Source: Larus michahellis (lineage: Eukaryota > Chordata > Aves > Charadriiformes > Laridae). Taken from it: a DNA stretch of 64,000 bases. The translations under genes and the position numbers were made by a program. The stretch's first letter is position 1, and every line of letters begins with the position of its first letter. The stretch is from the NCBI RefSeq assembly GCF_964199755.1, contig NC_133899.1:3100001-3164000 (forward strand). The letters run 5' to 3'. Below the pieces are notes generated by a model. That model was given only the letters and a program-made list of their open reading frames with translations, was not told the origin of the DNA and did not search any database. This document shows positions 10,856 to 18,914 of this stretch, one piece after another.

Positions 10856-13800
10856 CTAAAAGAAAAAATAGGAGAATATGGGGATACAGCCCTGCTGCAG
10901 CAGAAGACAAGGAACACAGAAAGCAGCTCTGCAGCCCACGCTTTTCCTTCGGTGACACCCCAAGGGACCGGCCCAGCTGCCACCCCCGGTCAAGAGCAGC
11001 ACACGAGCAACGAGAGCACTATTTCCATAACGCACGGGGAGCTGCAACCAGCCCATAAAGCGAGGTTTCAGCATATGGCTTCAGTTCCCAACTGACGTAC
11101 CCACAGCCCAGGAAAAACATGCCCCAACCAGCATTTTCACGAGCAGCTCTCATCAGTCACAAGCCCACACAATCGCACGGCATCTGGAATCCTCCCAGCG
11201 CAGAGCTGGCAAAGCTCTCCCCACGCGTCCCCGCCGCACCTTGGCGTGAGCCTCCTGCTGCCTGACGAAGCTGTCCGCAGACAGCCGCAGCTTGGCTATC
11301 CGGGTGTCCCAGGTATCCTTCACCAGCGTTCGGATCTCATCGGCTTTGGGGATGTTGTCTGAGGCGCTAGAGGAGGAGAGAGAGAGGATCAGAACAGGCT
11401 GCGAGGGACTCGTACGTTATGTCACTGGCGTAAGTAATGTTGGCAGTTCTTCAGCCCTCCGAGGCATAAGCAGAGCAGTTTGCTACAGAGAAAAAAAACC
11501 CTACAACTCAACATTAAAATCCAGCCTGGTACTTCTGCTGCTGGGATTTTTGGGATAGTTTATTTACCCAGGAATGCTCAGCTCTGATGCAGCATCTGGT
11601 TCTCACTAGAATCCTTCTGCTCTTTAATTGCCCAGCTGGTACAAGGTACACGGAGGGCCAATAACCCGGCCAAAGTCACAGGCAGCCAGGGAATTGAAAG
11701 GACTCAGCTGCGATTAGAGCCCCGGCTCTGTGCTCTTGTGGCTCTATCAGAGAGTATTAAGTTGAAAGGACTGTACGAGTTGTGCCACATCCTCCCATTA
11801 AAGCAATTCAGCGCTGCCATAAGGACCTCGAGAGATCAGATCAATTCGCACGGACAGAGCTGTCAGGGTTATTCTAGCGTGAGGGAAGGAGCCGCACGCC
11901 AAGAGTGTCATCTCCAGAGGAAAAGCCAGTGCTTAAATGACCACCCCACCGTAATCGAGGGCTTAAAGTCAGAAGAGCCCGCGCTGAGAAAAATACCAGC
12001 CAGCACATTTTACAAGTGAAATGCCTCAGCAGGCAAGAGTTCAGACTCGGAATATCCCTGGTCTCCTGCTTCTCAGGCCGAGGAAAGAGGAGCTTTCCTC
12101 CTGAAGGAGAGCCAAGGAAGAAGCCTGGAGGGTTTAGGCTGCTGAACAGATTGCAGCCACGGAACGCGTTGCCGATCCTCAAGGCCTCTACGCTCAGCTG
12201 CCGCTCAATAAAGCGGCACAGCCCCAATTATCAGGCTGCAGAACAAGCAATCCCCAAGTTACTGAAATGCAAAGTTACCATGAGAAAACTGCTGCAACGA
12301 GATCTTGGCACGCTGTGAAATAAACCTCCATTAACTCTCACTTTCCCACCGCCCTCTGGGGTTGCTGCCAACGAAAGCTTGAAAAATTGTCTATGCAAGC
12401 ATGTACTCAGGCGGAAACTGTTACAATACATTTCCTACTTACTAGTTTAACAGCAGCTTTGTGAGTTCCATATAATAGGGACTGGGCATCGGAGTGAAGG
12501 TGTCCTCTTTACGTTCCTGGTCCCGGATTTCCTCCAGCTTTTCTAAAACACAACCAGAAACGGTGAGGCATTGCCAGACCTTAACGCTTCAGGCACATTT
12601 TTACCCCCCCCAAAACCTCACGCGCTATTTCTGTAGGACCCACTCCATGTCCAAGCCTGAATCAATGTGCGGACAGAAAAAGGTTTCTATAACGAAGCAC
12701 ACAAGGATGCTGACAGGGACATCGAAATCGCGTTTACCACACCATGCCTGGAGGCTGGATCTACATCAGCTTGATCCCCAAATCCATCGCCTGTCAGGAG
12801 ATGGTCCCTTCACCCAGAAAGCACTTGTGCAAATTAGTGTCTGTGCCCCTGAATGAAAAAAGCAGGAATGCTTGGCGCAGGTCTCCCTCTAACTGCAGCT
12901 CCGTTAGTGTTTACTTCTTGTCTTTCTCAGTTTCCCTTGAAATCACAAAAAGGAGGGTGCCACGGTTCTCACTTTTTCCAGAGTGAGATGACCTCCCATT
13001 TCCAATGCCCTTCAGGAAAATGATTCCACGATGGAGTGAATGAACCGGCGATTAAAACACGTCTGTGCTCTCCAAGGTCTCCCTCCTCAGAGTGATACCC
13101 GAGGTCCACAAAGCCCTTTCTGAAAAAGCCTTGCGAGAGATTCAAGTGTTGCTCAGAAAAAACAGCGGCCACTGCTGAAGATGAGTGGCTGAGCTGTGGA
13201 AGAAGCCCTGTTCTTCCTTCTCACCAGAAGAACAGAAGTTAAATACCTGACTTAAGTGGGAAGATTACATCTCCTGTAAATATAAAGAATCCCAGTGGTG
13301 GAATGTTAGGTCCTTTTCTCAGAGTTACTTTGTGTTTGTTGAATTAAGCTTCCCACTGATGATGAAAACCAGAGACTTTTTCTATTTTGTGTTTCTGCTC
13401 AACCCACTGACGTCACCGTCCTTACCAACATCCATCCATTCCGGAGGAATCAGCCGACACTTCTGCCTCTGCTTCAGATTAATGGCCAACCAGACAGGCA
13501 CTTCCACCGGCAAGCCAGGATTGAAAGGACCCAGATCTCCCTGGAAGACAAATTGAAGACGGGAGTCAGGCAGCAGCGAGGGCTAGGACACCGCAGTACT
13601 CGTCTGCTAATTTGGCCTCAGCCATCTCTAGAGAGCATGAGTTTCCAGAGGATTTTGAAAAGCCTGAATCAAATAGCATCTGAATTTCCTCCTCTTGCTT
13701 CCATAATTCTTGCTCTCAGACTTTTCCTCCTCTCCCTTGAGAAGTAATAACTAACGTTTCCAGTGCATTTTCTATTTCAAAGCGTTTCACAGAAGTTATA

Positions 13801-14750
13801 GCCAGAAATTACATCTATCCTGGAAACGCAGCCCCCCGGGCTCAGGCTGAGGTGCTTTCAGAGGCACGCGGCAGCGGAGCACAGCTCGCACAACCCACAC
13901 GGCAGATCCTGGCACCCGCTGACAGAGCTGGGGGCTCAGCACCCAGGGCAGCCAGTCAGCCCCCAGCCCTTGGACAAGGCTCTGGTGCCAGGAGCGAAGG
14001 CACCAGAGAGGTGGGGGACAGCACTGCCCCCTCCCAAACCTCGGGGGGGGGGGGAGGGGGCTGCCCTGCCCTCCTCCCAGCCTGCTCCCCCCTCTCCTCC
14101 CCATCTCTGCCCCTGTCCCCAATCCCCTAATTCCCCTGTCCCCATCACACCAGCCCCCCAAACCCTCCAGCTCCTTCCCCCTGCCCCCTACCCCTTCTCC
14201 CTGTTCCCAAATGCTGCAGCCCATCCCCAATCCCCTCAGACCCTGTCCCCCCACCTCCTGCCCCTCAATCTCAATCCCTCAACCCCAACCCCCCCTGCTC
14301 CTGCCCCCAAGCCCTGTCCATAAGCCCCCCAGGCCCTGTCCCCCAAACCCCCCCACTCCTGACCCCCAAACCTTGTCCCCAAGCCCCCCAGGCCCCGTCT
14401 TTAATTTCCTAGAGCCCCTGACCTCCAGGTCCTGTCGCCAAGCCCCCAGGGTCCGTCCCGAAGCCCCCCAGCTCCTGTCCCCAGTGTCCGTCCCCGAGCC
14501 CCCCAGGACCTGCCCTTAATTTCCTAAAGCCCTGACGCCCAGAGCCTGTCCCCAAGCTCCCACGGCCTGTCCCCATGGCCCCAGCCCTTGCCCCACAAAA
14601 CCCTGTCCCCAAGCCGCCCCCAGCCCCCCGGGCCTATCCCCGCCCCCCGGCCCCGCCGACCCCGATGAGGTGGATCCGGTCGAGGCTGAAGTTGGGCACG
14701 ATCGTCACCAGCTCCTTCTCGGCCAGGAACTCAGCCTCGGCCGGCTCCAT
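10730..14750 (-). CDS. GINS2: GINS2 (PSF2), GINS complex subunit, complete
   Basis: GINS2 is a subunit of the GINS tetramer, part of the CDC45-MCM2-7-GINS replicative helicase in the nucleus. Five exons on the minus strand, 14661-14750, 13426-13540, 12443-12542, 11240-11366 and 10730-10855, join in phase to 185 residues, the same length as human. They read [20 protein letters not shown] in exon 1, [20 protein letters not shown] in exon 2, [12 protein letters not shown] in exon 3, [20 protein letters not shown] in exon 4 and [10 protein letters not shown] to SQDF-stop in exon 5. The start has a strong Kozak context (gccgccATGG). Next to GSE1 and convergent with it, as in human. The only oddity is a weak first donor (GGG|GTCGGC). 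Confidence 0.97.
10856..11239 (-). other. GINS2: GINS2 intron 4, nothing else seen
   Basis: Bounded by donor GTGCGG at its high-coordinate end and acceptor TTTTAG at its low-coordinate end. No repeat or gene is visible. Confidence 0.6.
11240..11366 (-). CDS. GINS2: GINS2 coding exon 4
   Basis: A 127-nt exon. One base completes the split Tyr codon, then [20 protein letters not shown] through RQQEAHAK. The donor AAG|GTGCGG is in phase 0. Confidence 0.96.
11367..12442 (-). other. GINS2: GINS2 intron 3, nothing else seen
   Basis: About 1.1 kb of unique-looking intron. Short open frames on both strands show no recognisable motif. Confidence 0.6.
12443..12542 (-). CDS. GINS2: GINS2 coding exon 3
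   Basis: A 100-nt exon encoding [29 protein letters not shown]. The donor TA|GTAAGT is in phase 2. Confidence 0.96.
12543..13425 (-). other. GINS2: GINS2 intron 2, nothing else seen
   Basis: About 0.9 kb of unique-looking intron with good donor (GTAAGG) and acceptor (TTTTAG). Confidence 0.6.
13426..13540 (-). CDS. GINS2: GINS2 coding exon 2
   Basis: A 115-nt exon encoding [20 protein letters not shown] through PPEWMDV. Acceptor TTCCAG, donor G|GTAAGG. Confidence 0.96.
13541..14660 (-). repeat. GINS2 intron 1 with C-rich minisatellite (about 14130-14640)
   Basis: The part of intron 1 nearest exon 1 is a degenerate tandem array of roughly 20-bp units like 'gccccccaggccctgtcccc' on the plus strand, G-rich on the transcribed GINS2 strand. 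It reaches almost to the exon 1 donor. The remainder of the intron has no feature. Confidence 0.8.
14661..14750 (-). CDS. GINS2: GINS2 coding exon 1
   Basis: A 90-nt coding part (30 codons) from MEPAEAEF to DRIHLIG. The start codon at 14748-14750 lies in gccgccATGG. The donor GGG|GTCGGC is in phase 0 and poor outside the GT. Confidence 0.93.
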
Positions 14751-15120
14751 GGCGGCGGCGTCGACCCGGGCCGGCACCGGGACCGTCACTGGCACCGGGA
14801 CCGAACCGGAACCGGAACCGGGATCAGGCTCTCCGCGTGCCCACCCTCCCCATTGGCTGGGCAGCGGCAAGGCCCCGCCCACAGCGCCCCGCTTCCCGCC
14901 GCCGGGCTCGTTTTCGCGGTCTCCGCGTGGGGGCGGAGCCTGGCACAGCTCGGAGCTCGTTGATTGGTTGTCCCTCTGGCGGTGCTGGCTGGCCATTGGT
15001 TACTACGGCGCATCCTTTTCTGATTGGCTGTCCGATTGGGGCCGCGCCCGGGGTCTGGGTGGGTCGCAGAGGGACCAATCCCGGTGCGCTCCGGGAGGGC
15101 TCGACCAATGAGCGCTCAGC
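14751..15120 (-). promoter_or_regulatory. GINS2: GINS2 promoter with seven CCAAT/ATTGG boxes
   Basis: A GC-rich block upstream of the GINS2 start. ATTGG occurs at 14852-14856, 14963-14967, 14995-14999, 15023-15027 and 15035-15039, and CCAAT at 15075-15079 and 15105-15109. E2F-like ttcccgcc (about 14893-14900) and ttttcgcgg (14911-14919) also occur. No TATA box is evident. NF-Y plus E2F sites are usual for S-phase genes; use of these sites is inference. The 5' UTR at 14770-14822 is a run of ccggtN-type hexamers. Confidence 0.75.
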
Positions 15121-15407
15121 ACTTGTTGCCGTGGCGCCGCGGGGCCCTCAGCGGGCCCGCCCCCGCCCTCTGCGCGTGCGCGCGGTGCCGGCCGCTGGCG
15201 CCCCCTGGCGGCCGGGAGGGGCAGCGCCCCGCGGGGACACGGGTGGGGACGCCGCGGGTCGGTGTCCCCGGGGGTGCCCTCAGCCCGGCCTGTGCACCCT
15301 CCCTCCTGTGGGGCTGTCTGTCCGCCAGTGCGCTTGTCCCTGTGCAGCCACCCGTGCTCAGGCACCCGCTGTCCGTCACCCATCCGCCCCTTTCCTCCCT
15401 TCGTCAG

Positions 15408-16440
15408 CCCATCCATCCATCCATCCATCCATCCATCCATCCATCCATCCATCCATCCACTGCTCCATCCCTGCCTTCATCCACCCATGCCCGCCACCCA
15501 CCCATCCACCGACCCATCCATGCTTCCACCCTCCCACCCACTCATCCATATACTTGTCAGTTCATCCATCCACCCATCCATCCATCCATCCATCCATGCT
15601 TCCATCCATCCACCCACCCATCTATCCACTCATCCATGCCTCCATCCATCCACCCACCCATCCATCCACTCATCCATGCCTCCATCCATCCACCCATTCA
15701 TGCCTCCATCCATCCATCCATCCATCCATCCATGCCTCCATCCATCCACCCATTCATGCCTCCATCCATCCGTCCATCCATCCATCCATCCATCCACTGC
15801 TCCATCCCTGCCTTCATCCACCCATGCCCGCCACCCACCCATCCACCGACCCATCCATGCTTCCACCCTCCCACCCACTCATCCATATACTTGTCAGTTC
15901 ATCCATCCACCCACCCATCCATCCATCCATCCATCCATCCATCCATGCCTCCATCCATCCACCCACCCATCTATCCACTCATCCATGCCTCCATCCATCC
16001 ACCCATTCATGCCTCCATCCATCCATCCATCCATCCATCCATCCATCCATCCATCCATCCATGCCTCCATCCATCCACCCATTCATGCCTCCATCCATCC
16101 GTCCATCCATCCACTCACCAATCCATCCACCCATCCGTGTCTCCATCCATCCACCCACCTATCCATCCACTCACCAATCCATCCACCCATCCATCCTTCC
16201 ATTCACCCATACATCCACCTGTCCATGCCTTCATCCAGACACCCATCCATACATCCATGGCTCCATCCCTCCATCCCTCCATCCACCCACCCACCCACCC
16301 TTCCATTCACCCATACATCCACCTATCCATGCCTTCATCCACCCACCCATCCACCCACCCATCCATCCAACCATCCATCCATCCATCCATCCATCCATCC
16401 ATCCATCCATCCATCCATCCTCCCTCCACTCACCCACGCC
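15408..16440. repeat. (CATC)n tetranucleotide array with higher-order duplication
   Basis: About 1 kb of ccat/atcc repeats interrupted by variant units (cactc, cttc, accc). A complex 119-bp segment starting near 15457, with the unique string 'atatacttgtcagttc', recurs at about 15794 with a 337-bp offset. It shows that the array has grown by duplicating larger blocks. Period 4 makes every frame read as HPSI repeats (MDGW on the other strand), so the very long frames here are not genes. Confidence 0.95.
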
Positions 16441-17151
16441 TCAGAGCAGCAATCAGCCTGCATTTTCCTGTCTCTCTGTGTGCCACATCATCCCTCCATC
16501 CTTCTCTCCACCCCTCCCTCCATCCCTACGTCCAGCCTCTGGGAACCCCCTGCCCACCCTCCCTTGGGGGCTGCAGCAGGAGGGTCCCACCGCACCCCCA
16601 TCCGTTAACCGAGCAGCCCCCGCGGTGCCACCGGCACACACCGCGGCTCCGCCGGCCGCTCTATAAACGGCGCCGCCATGCTGCGACTCCACTTGCGTGT
16701 CTTTTGCCATCTGCTGCTGTCATTAAAAAATTAAATTTCCATCTGCTTTCACACTCCCGCCTCTCCCGACGGCTCACAGTGCCGCCGCTCCCCGGGAAAC
16801 ATCGCCCCCGGCTCCCTCCCCGGGATGCGGCCGATCCGGCGGGGCCGCGAGGGCGGGTTGCAGGTGACGCCGAGTTCATTTTACCGGTGCCGTTTGCAAC
16901 CGGTTGGTTTCTTCAATCCGGGCGGTGAGGTGGGGGCTGGCGGGGTGCGCCCCGCTTGTGGACCCCCATCTGGCACCGGGTCGACTTCGGGGTGTTTTCA
17001 GGGGGCACAACGCACCCACCGCTCCCCTGACACAGCCCGGGGGGAGCTCCCGGGGTGCTGGGTCCGGCCGATTCGCATCCCGGCGGCTGCGTCTTCATCC
17101 CGGTGGAGCGGGGACGGATCCTGCTGGGCTGGAGTCCCCCTGTCCCCGCGC
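16441..17151. other. Noncoding stretch downstream of C16orf74
   Basis: GC-rich sequence with no recognised exon. It may include the C16orf74 3' UTR, but no AATAAA was found on the minus strand here. Confidence 0.5.
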
Positions 17152-17321
17152 TCAGCTCTGGCTGCACGGTGGCGACCCCCCCACCCGCCGGGAGTCCCGG
17201 GAGAGCGTGGTCCCCGTGGGCGTGGGCGGCGTGACGATGATGGAGGGCACGTGCAGGCGCTTCTCGCCCGAGGACGCGGTCCCGCCGTTGCCATTCTCGC
17301 TGCTCACACACGTCTTCAAGC
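17152..17321 (-). CDS. C16orf74: C16orf74 coding exon 2 (3' end uncertain)
   Basis: The acceptor TTTCTGCAG gives G|GC for Gly10, then LKTCVSSENGNGGTASSGEK and the calcineurin motif at 17230-17256. If unspliced it ends at TGA 17152-17154; a donor-like CGG|GTGGGG lies inside the last 30 nt of frame. Confidence 0.8.
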
Positions 17322-18853
17322 CTGCAGAAATGGCGGGGGGGGGGGGAATGACCCCAAGGTGGGGGGGGAAGAAGATCAGGCGTGCGGCTGCAGCGTCCCC
17401 CCCCACACCTCCCTGCCCTCCTCCAGCCCTCCACCTCCAGCTCAATCCCTTACGAGCCACTGGAGAATCCACAGCCACCCCCACCACTGCCCCCCCCCCC
17501 ATGGATTTTGGGGTGTGCGGTAGAGGTGGAGACCACAGCACCTTCTCCCCCCCCGACAGCCTGCCCCCCCCCCCACCCCGGGGAGCAGATAGCTTTAATC
17601 TGCTTTTTTAATCAGGAGAAAAGCCCCGCGCGGCGCAGGCAGCAGCCAGGGAGGTTTCAGCTCTTCCCAAGCAGGAAAATGCCCGGAGGGGACAGACACT
17701 GATATTTTTAATCTCTTTTTAATTAAGGATAAAGCCCTGCCTTACGTAAGGGAGCTGGAAAAGCGGGGGGGGTCTTTTATTTTATTGCAGACTCCAAGGC
17801 TGTCGGAGGGGTCTGGAGGCACCGGGGGGAGGGGTATTTTGGGGCTCTGACCTGGATTTGGGGCAGGACGGGGACAACTTGGCTGCCGCAGTTTCCCCAC
17901 TTCAATCACCGCATGTTGGGCTGGGGGAAGGGGGGTGTCTGTGGGACCCCCAAATCCCCCAGACCCCACGCCACCGGCGTCCCCCGCAGCGTCCCCGCCG
18001 CAGGGAGGGGGCAAGGGGGCGCAGGGCTCGTTTTCGGGTGACGCATCCCAAGCCGTGCCCGTCACAGCCAGCCCCCGGCGCGGGGTTCGTGCTTGGGAAA
18101 AGGCAGGGAAGAAGCAGCTCCGCGTCTTTGCGAGGGATGCTCATTAGCTCCCATCCCTAACGAACCCCAGGATGATTAATACGAGCCGCGCAGGGGTCAG
18201 CGCTGGGATGACAGGGCTAATGGGCGATGCGATACCCGGCCTTCGCCCCGCTCGCCCAGCGCGACGAGGCCAGGAGCATTAAAAGCTCCCGCTTTCCCTT
18301 TCTCTGCAGACATCCCTGCCGCCATTCCCATTAAGAAAATGAAAGGTGGAGGGAAAGCAGCAGGACAGAAAGCTCCTGGGTTGGAATATCCCTGGGGAGA
18401 GCAGAGTAACGGAGGATGCTCGGGGTCAGCCCGGAGGCCGGGAGCCGGGGTACCCCGGCTCCCGGCCTCCGGGCTGACCCCGAGCATCCCATCCGTGCAT
18501 CCCCGAGCATCCCATCCCTGCTGGCTCTTTCCCACCTCTAAGGAAATCCCACCTGATTTCTTGAGGGGTACCATCAGCCCCGAGGATGCTCCGGCGACCC
18601 AAGGATGCAGGAACAAGGGCAGGATCGGACCTTTAAATTTTTACAGGGGTAGGGGATGGGGAAAGCAGCTCCGGGGCCATGCGCGGGCAACAGGTCACCC
18701 GTGGGACTTGCTTAAACCCCACCAGGATGCCAAACCCCGCCAGTCCTAAAGCTCCTCCATGTCCGACCATCCTCCCCAGACGCCTTCACGGAGCAGGAGA
18801 AACCCCAACGCCCGCCCAAACCTACCTTTCAGGCAGGATAACTTGAGCCCCAT
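17152..18853 (-). CDS. C16orf74: C16orf74 homologue, small calcineurin-binding protein
   Basis: Two minus-strand coding exons, 18826-18853 and 17152-17321, read MGLKLSCLKG|LKTCVSSENG, then EKRLHVPSIIVTPPTPTG. Human C16orf74 (76 aa) starts MGLKMSCLKG and has LDVPDIIITPPTPTG. The human protein is reported to be membrane-anchored by lipidation and to bind the phosphatase calcineurin through an overlapping LxVP and PxIxIT motif. Here that motif is LHVPSIIVT (residues 32-40), and Cys7, Cys14, Gly2 and Ser6 are kept. As read, the frame ends SRDSRRVGGSPPCSQS-stop at residue 65, unlike the human VWLDETG-containing tail. The true C-terminus may come from another exon via a donor at CGG|GTGGGG, but I could not find it. 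Neighbour order GINS2, C16orf74, EMC8 is as in human. Confidence 0.85.
17322..18825 (-). other. C16orf74: C16orf74 intron with palindrome
   Basis: A 1.5-kb GC-rich intron. It contains the palindrome at 18414-18489 and, near 17776, two minus-strand AATAAA signals in 'ttttattttattgc' that could allow intronic polyadenylation. No further exon is recognised. Confidence 0.6.
18414..18489. repeat. Perfect 76-bp palindrome
   Basis: The left arm (18414-18451) runs from ggatgctcggggtcag to gagccggggt, and the right arm (18452-18489) is its exact reverse complement with no spacer. The centre is GGTACC. Base pairing fails at the next outer positions (a/c). The arms are over 70 percent GC. Part of the right arm (cccgagcatcccatcc) is repeated once more just downstream. 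Confidence 0.97.
18826..18853 (-). CDS. C16orf74: C16orf74 coding exon 1 (MGLKLSCLK)
   Basis: Twenty-eight coding bases, nine codons plus one base, with donor AAAG|GTAGGT. The start context is aacATGG. The exon probably begins at 18914 after the acceptor cttttgcag. It encodes a G2/S6 myristoylation-type N-terminus with Cys7. Confidence 0.88.
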
Positions 18854-18861
18854 GTTTTCAT
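18829..18861 (-). promoter_or_regulatory. C16orf74: Upstream ORF overlapping the C16orf74 start
   Basis: An ATG eight bases upstream of the main start, in aggATGa context, opens a ten-codon frame (MKTWGSSYPA-stop) in another phase. It runs over the main ATG and ends inside the same exon. Such overlapping uORFs usually lower translation; an effect here is inference. Confidence 0.7.
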
Positions 18862-18914
18862 CCTCTTAGCGGGACCCAGCTCTCCAGCCCCACCGTCCCT
18901 CCTCGCCGCTGGTG

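Noticed and set aside
16666-16734. TATAAA followed by gccgccATG and an 18-codon frame
   Set aside because: The TATA box would be only about 10 bases from the ATG, so it cannot drive a transcript that includes it; the peptide is tiny.
14837-16928. Plus-strand frames of 450-630 codons rich in HPSI, and minus-strand MDGW frames
   Set aside because: Period-4 repeat gives the same stop-free reading in every frame. No domain or start context; it overlaps the GINS2 promoter.
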